Positions 47,840 through 60,813 of a stretch of DNA of 64,000 nt are shown piece by piece. Every line of letters starts with the position of its first letter. The first letter of the stretch is position 1. Position numbers and translations under genes: made by a program. This DNA comes from Galerina marginata (taxonomy: Eukaryota > Basidiomycota > Agaricomycetes > Agaricales > Galerinaceae). The notes under the pieces were generated by a model. The model saw only the letters and a program-made list of their open reading frames with translations, was not told the origin of the DNA and ran no database searches. Location of the stretch: contig JAECYW010000001.1 in assembly GCA_023014335.1 (NCBI GenBank), forward strand, positions 4,452,206 through 4,516,205, in the 5' to 3' direction.

Positions 47840-50090
47840 TAATGTTAAATCCATCACCATTCCCACGTCTCAAAGCCCAACTTCGCTCTCACAATCGGCC
47901 GCGTTAGCGCCAACCCCTAGAACCGAGGATGGCGACAACGACAATGTGCATCTTCGGGATGGCAGTTTGATCCTAGATAGAGGCGAAGCAACGATCGAGC
48001 CTTGGATTCCTGACTGAGTGAAAGAAAGAAAATATAGAAAAGGCCGCGACGGGTTGGGAAAACCTACGATCTGGCGATGATGAACATGAGTGACAATGGT
48101 CGCGTTAATGGTCCGGGTGTGAGCCAGTACCTCCTGTAGAGAGGCAGATCAGAGTGGCAATAGCGAGAGTATTGCTCCTATTCAAGCACGAACATACATT
48201 GAATTCGTACGCGCAGCCATGACGGGTGTTGCTCGGGAAAAAAATCGTGCGACGAAGCACTTGGAAGGGGCACGGGTGACGCGAGTAAAGCCAATGATTA
48301 GGTTCTGAGGGAAATCCCTGGAGGTGCTAGAGCAAAGCTAATTCAACCAGCCTGGATCGCGAGCTTCAAGATACTGCAACGTAGGACTTGGCGGTACTTA
48401 CATATTGCGAGAGGAGCTAAAAGCAGATAAAGGGGGTTAGGGACCGCGAACAGTACTAAATTATGAGTGAAAACCGACGCACCTGAGATAACTGCTCTGG
48501 TTTGGTGCGTACAGGCGGGGCAGTGGGTCATTATCGATCATATTGCCTTCTTTATCGTCGTTCTCGTATCTGCCCCAGCCCCAACGTGACTACCGCCTCC
48601 TCCTTCAGCTGCTCGTCCAAAACACTCTCCGACTTTCGCAGGTTGTCCTCCAACATCCACTCCAAAATCAACGTCCAAACACAGCCTGTAAAACAGCCTT
48701 TCCTCGCAATATGTTCGCTGAAGTAAATCGCAGTGCATTGGTAGCGGCAGTGACACGGTGGGGGGGGATATATGCATCGATGTTTAGCGGGGCAGCAGCA
48801 ACAACTGCGGGGATAAAGATGATCGATGACCGACCAAGGGAGGTCCAAGGATAGCGAATAGGATCTAGATGGCACTAGCATTTGGAAAAGAAACGTTACA
48901 GTGAGGGATGGAGCTGGAGCTGAGCACTGAGCGGGAACTAACGTGGCCACACGGGTTAGAGGCGCCAAGGTCGTTGTGGTGTCGATTTCTGGCTCGATTT
49001 GGGAGGAGTGACCTTGGTTGACGCAAGCGAGCCTATAGGCTGGGAAGAACAATTGAAAGAAAAGACCGTCAGATTTCGAGAAAATTCACACTGGATTTTG
49101 AGTTTGCAGACCGTCTGTCTTCGGACTCCCACAGGTCGTACGTCTAAAACCCATACGCACACCCATCCTTAGCCCGCCCAGTAGTCCTTACTCGCAATAC
49201 GCCTGCTGAAGGAAACGAGAATGGATCTGACAGAATCCGACAACCGAGGTGAAATATGTGAGAGAAGAGGGCAATGGCATCCAGTCCAAGCAATAACAAA
49301 CATGAATTGGTTGCCTTTCCTTTCTCCGTCGTCTGTCAGTGTCCGTCGCCTCTTCCCCCTTTCTCCAGCCCTCTCAGTTCGCTCTACTCTTGATTCATCG
49401 CCTAGATAATTGCACTCCGTCCCATCTACCATTCTCGCTCGAAACCATTCTCACACCCTCAACACCAAGCAGATACTGTGAATGGATCGAACTTTCCGAC
49501 AATCCGATGAGTGGCAGAGGCTTCAAGTTTTGCATCTCAAATCTCTACGATATCTAACGTTCTCCCTTCTTTAGCATCTCTGAGCTAACAATATTCTTTA
49601 CAGATGTTTGTATACTGCGCTTGAACCGATAACGATCGTGGGATTTACACAGCGAACGTCCTTGGAACCTGCCATCCAAGTTTCAGCGACATGATTGGCC
49701 GTGTTTTCTAAAAGTAATGCGCTAACTTATGTGGTAGATCTTATTTTACTGCACCTTTCTACTTCGCCTTCAAACACGTCAAGCCAAACACCTCCTCCGG
49801 TGTTATATATCTCAGGTAATTCGACAGCCACCGCGTAGAAACCCCCCCGCGGGCCTCCGACGACTCTGCTACCAATCGGTCATCTCACAGCCAGCGGTAA
49901 CTGGAGCTTGATCTGCTTCCTTCTAACCCCATGTTTCCTGGTCTGCCTAGGTGTGTACGGTTTGCCTGCGCGAAGGACGGTGGAGCCTGGTGTCACAACC
50001 GGATCGCAAACAGGAGAAGAAGAAGAATGGAAATTTGGGTCTGGGATAGAGAGCTAGACGACTGGTATCGTCATTTAATCAATGTCCATG
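47840..50090 (+). repeat. subtelomeric direct duplication, copy B
   Basis: Direct copy of 40650-43080 at an offset of about 7.1-7.2 kb. The matching order is kept from AATCGGCCGCGTTAGCGCC (near 47895) to GATAGAGAGCTAGACGACTG (near 50045). Confidence 0.8.
48343..49052 (-). pseudogene. membrane-protein family member, copy B
   Basis: Paralogue of the locus at 41163-41917. Kept blocks are LEDNLRKSESVLDEQLKEEA, THCPACTHQTRAV and SGASVFTHNLVLFAVPNPLY. The N-terminal hydrophobic exon is altered and frames are interrupted. Decay, rather than an alternative splice form, is the simplest explanation. Confidence 0.45.
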
Positions 50091-50164
50091 ACGATCATAA
50101 CTTTGCCATTATTCCTCCCTCCATTCCTCCTGAATTGAGTCCATTGTTGACCTCAGTATCGTGA

Positions 50165-51448
50165 TCAAGCCACCTGGCGCTCTCATTTCGCCCTCCCGTC
50201 TTATGCCTTAGGCCTCAGCGTCAACTCCTCAGGCCCTCGCAGACGTTAGCAATCAGGCTGGGTTTGCGTAACAGGTGCGTACAGAGACTTTCAACAGGGC
50301 CGCTAACTCTGCCTCTCGAGTATCAATAGCTGCTCCAGTGGGTCCGCTATTCGTTAGGGACTCTTTCCCTCCGTGTTCATATTTATATGCATCGTTATCC
50401 GCTATCGAACTTTAGATCTATTGACCTCGTTAGTCTTCCATTCTGCATCAGACTTTTTCTGAAATTTGTCTGACTATTTTCCAGGGATAAAACGGGTAGC
50501 CACTAATGCCTGACTGGTGTCTGACTGTTGCCTGACCTTTTGCGCGGTTTCTTAGCATTTTATCAGTAAGTTAACAGTCACCCCAACGTAGAGAAAACAC
50601 CGCTTTAGACCAAAATCGGAACTTACACCGACTGTTGTTCGACTTCTCTGTTTGCTGAGCAGCGTGCGACATCTCTATCGCCTTGGGCAGTTGCAATGCG
50701 CTTTCTATTCTCTTCTAACGTCTCCCAATCTCCAGCCTCGCGTTCTCGGCTCGCGCATCCCAGTCCATTTCCGTGCTCATACCAAGACCTGCACATGCCG
50801 GACCGACTACTCACTATCCAGCGACGCGAATTCAAGAAGTAACCCTCACTCTGATAATCTTCGTTTTCTAGTACGCGATGGGTTCTGAAACAATGAGGTC
50901 AAAATTGGAAAAGACATTGAAGGCGTACTTAGTGGTGACCAGTGTTTCTGGTCTCGTGACAATATTCGCTGGCCTATCGAATGATCTAAATGCTGCTAGC
51001 GTTACTGTATATACTAGAATAATATGGCCAATTTAATGGCGCGCTCAGACTACAGCTGTCATTTTTTAGCTTTGTCACGGTTAGGATGGATTGGTATCCG
51101 CGTTGTAAGCGAACCAATCAGGAATGGGCGCTAGCCTCGACCCAGCGGACCAGCGCTTATCCCCTCACCTCATAAATTACTTATACCCTACAGACTATTA
51201 ATCCTAGGTAGACTAGAACACAGATCTGTGCTTCCATCTGTGGATTTGGCACGAATTCAGAATCGACATCACGTTAAAGCTACGAAGAACGGCTTTAGAA
51301 TGTTTCGAAACATGCTACTCATTAGTAGAGTATTGGCTAGTTCCGGGGAAATTGGGTGGACTTGATGGGAGAACTTCAAGTATAAATGCAGAAAGATTAC
51401 CTTTATTCCATAGTCAAATATTCCAACGACGACGACACTTCGGAAAAC
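50165..51448. other. no gene recognised
   Basis: Short frames only. Promoter sequence of the secreted-protein gene at 51449 should lie at its right end. Confidence 0.35.
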
Positions 51449-52187
51449 ATGAGGACCTGCCTGCTCCCTATTCTTCTTCTAATCGCACCCTTCGCATTCT
51501 CTAAAAAGTCTGGATTCACTCGAGACCTCGACAACGTACATGTTGTTATTGAACCTCGTCAAGACGTCAACATAATATCCATCCAAGCCCCTGACCCTTT
51601 CAAAGCAATCTCCGAATATCTCCAGAACGAGGAAAACAACAAAGTTGCACAATCAAAGGTCGAGGTCAAGGCCAATAATCCTTCACAGGTGAGTGGGGTG
51701 TTTTTTCTCGATAATTTATCTTGCTAATATTCTCGGCGGAACTACCTTTAGACAGGAATAGAGCTCTTAAGAGGGGCCTTGAACGACATTCAGGCTGACA
51801 ACGGGCGGAAGCATAATGGTTACAGTGTTATGGCCGTACGAACATTCAAAGCGCAGGCTCCAGCATGGGATGGGCTCCCTGGGCCTGATTGGGGGCATAC
51901 TTTCATGACCATGAACGGCTCTGACGGGCCAACTACGTAGGTTATAATTTCGACTTCCTCGTAACTGCGTGGCTGACAGCACCAAGATGGGATTATTATT
52001 ACTATAGGACTGGACATATTACTGTGGATACTACTGACTTCGCTCATGACGTGAGTAGTCAATAAATTGCTTGCAGAAGGTGCTTATTATCTTGCAGGTG
52101 GTTATCGTCGGCAATGCCCTTGTGGACCACAATGCTCAGTCCCCAACACTTTACACAATTTCCCTGCCTTTGGCAGTGAACACTTGA
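51449..52187 (+). CDS. secreted protein, four exons (185 aa)
   Basis: Exons 51449-51688, 51752-51936, 52008-52050 and 52098-52187 give 186 codons. Introns are 63, 71 and 47 bp. An upstream in-frame start at 51386 would put the signal peptide internally, so the ATG at 51449 is preferred: RTCLLPILLLIAPFAFS is a clear signal peptide. Mature blocks include DLDNVHVVIEPRQDVNIISI, ALNDIQADNGRKHNGYSVMA, GHTFMTMNGSDGP and HITVDTTDFAHDVVIVGNAL. It has few cysteines and no recognised domain. The sequence looks intact, unlike most loci around it. A secreted subtelomeric protein may be host- or environment-facing, but that is inference. Confidence 0.7.
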
Positions 52188-55100
52188 TTATAACTTAGAC
52201 CTAGATTTGCTTACTTCAACGGCACTGAGTCCATACGCATAACCATTTTGTCACAATTTCGCGTGTGGCAAAAATGTCGCAGCGTGCGATTTTAGGCAAA
52301 TTACGAGACCCTTTAGGGATCGTTCTTGTACCCCAGAAGCCAGTTTCGTTCCCACGATACGAGTACATTTGCCCCCGATTAGGAAGGCATGCTTGGTAAT
52401 CAGTAAGCACAGCCGCCAACTTGATGTCGCTACATAGACGAACTCACAACGAACTCACGAAGGTGGTTTGCGGTTTGCTGCTGGGCAGCCCGTGTGGGTG
52501 GTGCATGGACGGCACTGGCAGCGCACATCTCAGTCAATCATTGAATCGCCTTAAAGTTATCATCCAAGACTACGTTCAACTTCGTCTGAACTGCTTCCCA
52601 CTGTTCACATTCGCTCAGCTTCGCCTCCAAACTTCGTCTTCCTGTTGGAGTCACACAGCTGTTCAGCACACGTGTAAGCGACTAAGCGACCTTCGCCGTT
52701 GAGAAAATTGCTGTATAAAACCTGAGGGTGGATTCGCCTTTTGAGGTGGGCTAGTCAATGATCGGCGCACTGGTGAGACGCCATTCAGATTCCATGGCCT
52801 CCTCAGTATTCAAACTCTCGGGAAATATCACATACTTTCCAGCAATCGGATTCACACATGCATTATTTGTCAACGAGACACCGACGGAAAGATATTGTCA
52901 TGGTGTGTTCTTGTGGGGGGTTTCGAGTTAGAATGGCTTGACGACGACTAGAAAAGGTATGCAGCGTTCATCCATATGCATTTGATTTAACCACCTGGTC
53001 TCTACTATTTTGCGTGTTTTATCCGAGGACTTCACGCAGATTTCCGGTGCGACGTTTTGACTGATTTCGGGATAGGCGGTAGTAGGAGTATGGATACGAG
53101 AGAGACGCCGCAGACACGAGCGCGGCTTCACCATTTCGTGACCGAGCACATTGAATCAGTAGTTGCGTTTTTGCCAACTCTGCCCTGGCTTCTTGCTGGT
53201 TCTGTCTAGCATTGGCAATGCGTTCTTTGGGTCCATCGAGCGTGAGTTTTTGAACTTAGATTCACACAATTTTTGAAAAGCACTCTTTCAGTCGTTCTGA
53301 TAAAATGAATACTAATAGATCACTCTAGTATTGCGCTGCCGATTTCGTGTGTACAAGCAGGCGCTAATACTAGTCGAATTGATGTTTCGGGAGAGAACTT
53401 GCAGTGATCGCTAACCATGGGGCTCCATGATCCAGCCATTTTACTTTGACTTAAGTCGGGGTTTTGAGGTCCAACAAAAATGATAGGTAAAGGTCGAGAG
53501 TCGAGGTACAAAGTCAGGACTGAGAGCAAGGCAGTAAACGTCCGAGACGGCTCAAAAGGGAGTTCAAGAGCAAGGATTGCGAGGCGGATGTGCAAAAGGT
53601 ATGTAAAGGCAGCTGAGGACAAGGTAAAGCAAGATAAGTGATCAAAATAAAGAGGGAAAGCCGGAAATGTCATTCACTGAAGGTGGACGATAGTATAGGA
53701 GGGGTTAAATAGTGTAGAAAATGACTAAAGCGGAAGTAGTCTTAACAGGGGCGTTTTGAAAAAGGCCTCTGGTAAGGCGGTCACCGGTGAGTGGCTGTTT
53801 TTGGCACAGAATGTGAAGTAAACGGTAAAACACTGATTGTAAATTCCGGGTTCGGACCTCGGAGCGCACATAGCGCAGTGGTGCTCATCATCAGATAGGT
53901 TGAGAGGCATAAATGACGTACACAATAATCTTTTCCAAATGCGTTGTCAGCAATTAAAAGACGCTCCGAGGGGCCAACATTGTTGTCGTCCCCAATCCGG
54001 CCTTTAATTATCTACTATCTACTATACCTGTATATAACTTGGCCACCTACGAATTCGAGGAGTTAATAGATAGGCACGCGCAATGTCTGAGGTTGCGGAT
54101 GCCCGGAGGGCTGAACAGGAAGCCAATTCCTCAATACTGAATACCCCAAAAGCAGACGCTGCAGTCGCAGGAGAAGTCGACAACATGGAAACGGAAAGTG
54201 TTAGGGAGAAATATACTGCAGACCAGTGCGAAAGCGTCAGATTTCGTAGACAGGGGTTGACACATAATCAAGGCGCACTTCTTATAATCGCCCGCACATC
54301 AAGTGCGATCCTGGGGTGATGGTCATCGGCAATACCGTTGTAGTGCAAGAACTGGCCGAAGTTGAGTGTCTTGGGGAGGCAGGAAAGATGAAGAGGGCAA
54401 AAGGGACAGGGCAGGTGGTGGTCAGGAGTCAAGATCGACACTGTTGATATCTGTTGAGCTGACTGACCTGAGGCTGGCATCGGCTCGGCTTAGGTTTGGG
54501 CGGCAGAAAAAAACATGTGATTCTACATACGGAGAGCCGTTTCTGCCGCAATTATGGCCTTAGAGATGAGTATCGAATGTTAAGCAATGTAAGGCATGAT
54601 TTCGTACATGTAATTTACCTTGAATCATCCTCAATAGATAAGACAATTGTGAACCTAAGTTAGACACACCTAAGTTGTACGAATCAGTACGATTTACCCA
54701 TCCGTTCCGCAGAGTGCTATTTTGTAGAGCTGAGCAGTCGTAGTTTTTTCTTTCGCTCTGTCCTTGGCTGAGGCTGCCGAGTCAAGCACTGAAACGCACC
54801 AAAGACATCCCAGCACACCTCCCGCGGCATGTCAAATGGCCCCGCATCTCCTGTTCCACCTCCAAACTCGACGAATCAACCCCATCCCTTCGTACATCCT
54901 TCCCTCAAAAGGTCAGCCTTTCCGCTCCTGCCCCACCCGTTTTGCGATCCTCGGCTTGATATTTACTTGACAGGTGCAACCATGTCGTCGAGACTCGATG
55001 GCGCCGTATGGGCAAATCCAAGAGTGACATATGCAAGTAATTGATTTTTTAAAGCTCAAAAACTCACGTACCTCGTAACTAGCACTAGGAGCACCTTCTC

Positions 55101-55719
55101 CATTCGCAAGCCGGAACACCAGTAACCCATCGATGGTTTTTCAAATCAAAAGGAAAGCGGTCAACCTAAAGTCCGATCGTCAATGCAGTCGGCGCTAACA
55201 ACCTATCCCAATATATGTGAGGGCTTCAATGACTTGGAAGTTGGCCCTGGTTAAAAGTGTTCTCTTTCTCTATAAAAACCGAACATTTTACATTTTATCA
55301 TCATTAGCCACGCGCTCAAGCTCCAGACTTGCCGTTCCCACCTAGGGTCTCGTACATGCCGCGCGCAGCGTTGGCCCACACCGCCAGTTTGTATCGTAGC
55401 TCCCTTCCCGTTGACCAGCATTATATAAAACTTGCTATATATGTAGTATATATCCGTCCAAACCTATGTACCAAAAATTATACCGCCGGACTGCGTTGAA
55501 AGTGGTAATACCAGCTCCCGCGCTGGTTGACTGTCAAAGTTAGGCGGTTTCCCACGACTTCCTCCTGCCGTCGTGCACAAAAAACCTTGCGCGGAAACGG
55601 CAGCAACGCTTTGGGGATAAAAGTTCAGAGAGAAATTTGCTAATATTCGTATATTCCATAGTGGAAAATTATTTTTGACACATTAAACGAAGAAATGAAT
55701 GATCCTCAAGATGAGTATG
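52188..55719. other. gene-poor stretch
   Basis: No recognised product. A 78-codon frame at 54083-54319 (SEVADARRAEQEANSSILN) has ordinary composition but no family or splice support. A short AT-rich tract TATCTACTATCTACTATACC lies near 54008. Confidence 0.35.
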
Positions 55720-56397
55720 TTCCATGGAACGGTTTGCCGCATAAGTATTATCATCCCACCCACCCGCCGTCATCGGCCGTATAAATATTACCGTCGTCGT
55801 TGAGTTATTTCCTTGTGAGATTCACTCTACACAGCGTTTCCTTACTTCTCTCAACGACTATATAGGACACACCTATTCTTTTTGAATAGAATGCAAAGGT
55901 ACTTAAGCTGCGTGGTCCGATTTCAGGCCTGAGCAGCTGAGTGTTACGGATCTGAAGTGGGGTGACAGCAGGAGACACGGCGCTCTGATATCCCCACTCC
56001 ACCTCCGACCATAACTCGGATTATGGACTTCGAATTATGGAGCTCTGTTGACTTGCATTTCGATGTGGGTTGTAATTTGATACGCTAACGACGCACTGGC
56101 TGTGTGCACTATTTGACGCCCATTAAGTTGAGTTGTTTACTATTTTTGCAGTTATTTTCTCTTGTTTTAGTTCTTCAGTAATTGCAAAAATCGAACTTCG
56201 ATTGGTCTCGCCCCTCCTTTAACCTGCAGACTCCCAGCTGCTCAAATTCAAATTCAAATTCGGTCCAACGTTTGATAGACATCATCTTTTGGATTCATTA
56301 AATACTGCCGTTGAACTTGATCGCAGTACGTTGGCAGCACTGGTAATTATAGAACGACATATACCTACGGCATCTGCGCCCCTAGCCTCTGCTCCAG

Positions 56398-56406
56398 TAG
56401 TATAAA
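56398..56406 (+). promoter_or_regulatory. TATA box, copy 1
   Basis: GTATAAAGC about 65-70 bp before the ATG at 56470. The same element at the same distance occurs in the paralogue at 60749. Confidence 0.65.
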
Positions 56407-56469
56407 GCAACGTCTTTTGTCTTTCCCAGAATCTCCACAAGTCACCCCGAAAGTTCGAAAAAGCTCGCG

Positions 56470-57086
56470 ATGTTCATCTCTCTAAACGCTCTACCCGTCC
56501 TTACCGTCTCTCTTCTTGCTCTTTTCCAAGGGGTGCAGTCAAGTGCTGTTCCTATTGAGGCCAGAACCCGTATAAATTTCTCCTCATCACCTGTCTCATA
56601 ATTCGCTTTCTAAATCGTCTCTCTGTTTCTTTCAGCCCAAGCCTCCACCTGTGTTAGTGTGTATAATTGTCCATTGACACCAGCCATCTGCGCTCCCGGA
56701 TACCACCGTAAGCACCATTCATTACGGCCCTAATGATATCATTTCTAACAATATCGATAGTTGGATTCGCAACCGGAGCGTGTTGCGAGTCCTGTGTTAA
56801 ATGTCCTATCTTGTTCTGTCCAGCTGTACGAGACTGCGCTGCTGGCTACAAAGGTACGCGTCATTCATTTCACGCCCGAAAACTCTGGTTCTAACGGTTT
56901 GACATCTCAACAGTCGGAATCGCGCCCAATGCATGCTGCCCATCCTGCATCCCTGTGGGTAGTTCCTCGTCGTCAAACTTATTGACCCTAACTCTAAATT
57001 TCGACTCCCCTCCCACTCCACGCTCTACTTACAGGTTTAGGTCGTTCCTAGAGCTAACTCCTTGTGAAGACATGGATATAGGTTAG
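56470..57086 (+). CDS. small secreted Cys-rich protein with two GACC/NACC repeats (145 aa)
   Basis: Exons 56470-56569, 56636-56707, 56761-56853 and 56914-57086 join to 146 codons; introns are 66, 53 and 60 bp. Residues 1-25 are a signal peptide (LPVLTVSLLALFQGVQSSA). The mature protein has two related Cys modules: CPLTPAICAPGYHLGFATGA-CCESC and CPAVRDCAAGYKVGIAPNAC-CPSC, each split by an intron at the same place after the 'GY' motif. Compared with its paralogue, it has one extra codon in exon 3 and a C-terminal extension of about 38 residues, because the paralogue's stop codon is absent. Probably a secreted disulphide-rich effector- or antimicrobial-type protein; function unknown. Confidence 0.75.
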
Positions 57087-57599
57087 AAAACTCAATAGGC
57101 GTGTACACTTTCCGTCGTTCGAAAATGGGTTGATTTCGACGATTGACAAGTGAAGTCATCTAAATTTCATTTTTCGATCGTTCTCATAGTTCCAGTAAAA
57201 CTAAGCAAGTACTCTACATGAAGCAGTTGAAGGTAACCGCCGGTTGTAAATACCTTCTTTCTCTCCCTCGTATTAACGACAGTCCCGCCTACGGAAGAAA
57301 ACAAAGACGGTAGACGGGTGCTCAGACTTGAGGTTTTTAACCTACCACGCGTTTCGGAGGTCGGACAAATCCCCCCGAGAAAGTCATCATGCAGAGCTGG
57401 GACGATTCATTCGAGGTCGTAGGGCCGAACCAGATAGCCAACGCGTTCCAGATCCAGACTGGAAGTTGAAAACTGAGTACCGAACACTTGGATAAGTAGT
57501 GTTCTGGCCTCGCGTAGAAAATCCAAAAAGGTCAGAACAGTATACTCATTTCAAAAGAAAAACCAAATCTCAGAGCCAGACCACGGATTGATAGGTTGA

Positions 57600-58620
57600 C
57601 AGTGGAGCTTAGACTGGAGAATGCGATGAAAAATTAGACTCCAGGCTGAAAGAAAGAAGAAAACTCTGCGGCGAGTCGGGAAAATCTGCGATCATTGGTC
57701 AAGGTCGACAAATGTCAATCAGTTTGGTAGGATAAGCCTTCTTTTTCATCAATTAACGAGGAAGGCTGCGCTATCGCCTCCCAGAAATCCAAATCAGCAT
57801 GGCGGTGATGACTGGGTTACACTGCTTGAGGAATAAACGTACGTAGAATAGAAAATGGAGCGTTTCAGGCCACGCCCAAGGGGAGCGAGCTCGAGGCACG
57901 CTCGCAAAGACCAAGTCTGTAGCCGCAAGCCATTATGCCTGTTTCTTAGTACAGTATTACGGGCGAGAAGCACTAAGGATGGTCTGTGGAGTTGCTAAAG
58001 CATCGGTATTTCAGTCAAAATTGTGACGTTCAACGTTCTGCTAGGTTGAACTTGCCGGTGCTCACCTATTGCGACGAGGGCGAATGGAAATCGATTCTCC
58101 TATCCGCCCCCGTTTACATCATAAGTTCCTCCTCCTCCTCCTCCTCCTCCTCCTTGTCCCAATCCGTCTTCCACTTTCGTAGGCCGTGCTCACAACACCC
58201 ATAGCCCCACCCGCGTCCTTCGAAAACCCTTACTCGCGATATTGCCCGCTGACGCAGATCAGAATGCATCCAAGGCAAAATAGTGACCCCAGGTTCGGCA
58301 GTAGTAGCGTCGGTGGAAGCAGCACCTGTTTGGGTGTGGGTCTGACGCCAGTACTAGAAAAGGTCGCGTTGAGACGCGTTGAAGCGGAGGCAGCGACAAC
58401 GCGGGGGGTAAAAGAACGAGTGAGGAATGGAAGGTCCACAGATAGCGAATAGGATCCAGGCTTCAGTATGACACTGGCATTTGGAAAGAAACGATGCCGC
58501 GGGGAAGAGAGCTGGATCTGGAAGTGGTCGGTCTCGGTTTGGGAGGAGTGATGTTGGTCAACACGGGAAAGCCTAACTGGGAAGAACGCAGACGAAGTGA
58601 ACTGAGTACCGAGCTCACAT
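57600..58620. repeat. diverged copy of the subtelomeric membrane-protein duplication
   Basis: Related to copies A and B: GACTCCA.GCTGA.AGAAAG near 57637; the CGTAGGCCGTGCTC...ACTCGCGATAT stretch near 58180-58240; and GGTCTCGGTTTGGGAGGAG near 58528. On the minus strand it keeps LGCILICVSGQY and LRKWKTDWDK. A (TCC)9 microsatellite at 58128-58154 expands the acidic coil on the minus strand. Confidence 0.55.
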
Positions 58621-59028
58621 CAGCAGAGGGTGGCTGGCATCGTCATCGTCATGTCGCTCGGCCCTCTTCTTTCCTCGTGTTTATTACGTTCTTCTTCATC
58701 CGTGCTTGATATGTTAACTACGCCGCCTGTACCAGCCCTTCCTGTTCTCAAAAATGCTCTTGTAACGGATCTTACACGTCGAACTGTTGACGAGCAGGCC
58801 CAGCCTTGTCGGTACAAGAGAGCGAAGCACGACTAAGGAGCTGATGGCGACTGCTGGAGTCCAGCAGCTGGACACACGATAGTATAGCACTTCTGGAGAA
58901 AGAGTCATCAGCTCGGATGAAGGAAAGGGAAGGACGACGGGACGCACGCAAGTCCTTTACCGTGGCTAAACGTTAGTTTAAACGCTAAACACGGTGTGCA
59001 AGCATGAGCTACTGAATGAGTGACAAGG

Positions 59029-59110
59029 ATCTGGACGAGAAAAGACGTTCAGACTTCGAGAACATTCATATCTGGACGAGAAAAGACGTTCAGACTTCGA
59101 GAACATTCAT
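59029..59110 (+). repeat. tandem duplication of a 41-bp unit
   Basis: Two identical adjacent copies of ATCTGGACGAGAAAAGACGT... followed by the start of a third (ATCTGGA). The identity indicates a recent event. Confidence 0.85.
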
Positions 59111-60748
59111 ATCTGGATTTACAGACCTTTCCTGATGGAAAACGATTACATTCTACTCAATTTCAAACTTCTAACAGGGAGGCTCTGTCTCGTATATCGT
59201 CCAACTCTCTGAAAATATAGGCAAGGAGGTCAAACTTGGTCGTGATTCTGTTCAGAGCTTCAGACTGATCCGATTTGCAACCGATTTGGATCCGATGGAT
59301 GACGTTGTATTTGTGCATGTTATAAATCGGCTCTGTCGCCCGGCACTGCGGCATTGACAAAGTAGATAATTCGTAATAATAGCCGCTCGGCCGGACGAGG
59401 ATGATGAAAAGGCGCGCAAGTCCATAATCACACACGGTCAAATAGTACTACGTTTTTGTGGTGCGACATTGGTATTGTACTTGGTTAATTATATTCTAGC
59501 GGTTCGTTGATGCCGTGTCTCGTACTTCGTTTCCTTTAGTCAAAGCTGTCCTTCTTATTTCCTAGGAAATTAAACAATAGCGCTTCGTAAGGAATATATT
59601 CTACTTCTAACCACAATATTGCACCGGAACTGCTTACATTATGCCCAAAATGCAGAGCTGGCCCAAGGGCCGTCCGTTCAGTGTTTCATCTACTTCCAAT
59701 TACCTCCTTTGAGAAATCCAGTACGTATCCGCCACTAAGCCGACTTGCGTATTTTCGTCTCTACCTAACTTTGGATCTCTTTAAATATATCTGCTCTAGC
59801 CCAGGTGCGCTGCGGCTCTCGTATCCGCCATATTTATCACCAGTTATTTCAAAAGTCTTCGGCGCTAGCGCCGAACAAATTCTCAAGGCCCGAAAGTACG
59901 TAGTAGTAAAGGTCGCATTAGTAGGAGTAAATTTACACACCACGGTCCAGTAGTTGAACTTGAGCTACAATTCCTGTAAGCAAGGTAAGGCTACAAATGT
60001 GTTGAAAGCAAAACGGTCGGACCCTGATATCACGGAATACGATGGGTATCATCGTCCACAATTTTATCGGCACCCCTCCCGCCATTATCGGTCGTACAAT
60101 ATTGTCCTCGCCGTCCCCATCCGCTAAACGTAACGTTGGCCTCTTGATTAACCGCACTTCCTTTCTCTTCCCACAGCCAATTATATTTTACGGCAAACAA
60201 CGTTTTTCCGTAAGCCTCAATGACTATCTGGGGCAATAATACTAACACTGAAACAGTGAACTTTTTTCATTTGAAAAGAATGCCGTCGTACACAAAATAC
60301 GGAATCCGGGTCTAGCAATGGAGCAGCTCAATGTTAAGGATCCGAAGTGGAGTGACGAAAGGGACACACGGCGTACTGATACCTTTACTCCACCTCCGAC
60401 GATAGCTCTTATTATGTACATTGAAATTATGGAGCTCTTTCGACTTGTAATTTTGGTCAATATGCAGCAGCGGCGCGTTGGCTGGGCGCATTAATTTGGC
60501 GCCCGTTAAGTTGCATTGAGTTGATTTGCCTATTTCTACGGTTATTTCTCTGTCCGGTGCACTGAAAATTTGAACTTCGATTGATCAAATTCAAGTTCAA
60601 ATTCAATCATGCCAACCGTACAAGTTACAACGATGTCTGATAGACATCATCTTTCGGATTCTTTTCATATTCCCGTCCAACTTGATCGCAGAATTATTAA
60701 TAGTAAGTATGGAATGTTATTTACGGCACCTGTGCCTCCAGTCTCGAC

Positions 60749-60756
60749 TATAAAGC
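60749..60756 (+). promoter_or_regulatory. TATA box, copy 2
   Basis: TATAAAGC about 65 bp before the ATG at 60814, matching the paralogue's TATA box in sequence and distance. Confidence 0.65.
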
Positions 60757-60813
60757 AATGCTTTTATCGTTCCAAAAATCTCTCATTCACTTCAAGAGTT
60801 CGAAAATCTCGCG

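Larger units (their letters stand above)
55720..57400 (+). repeat. direct duplication carrying a secreted-protein gene, copy 1
   Basis: Collinear with 60040-61690 at about 4.3-kb offset. Promoter, all exon-intron borders and the 3' flank are shared, including TGATAGACATCATCTTT.GG and TTCGAAAA.(G/T)CTCGCGATGTTCATCTC-type sequence at the start codon. Confidence 0.8.
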
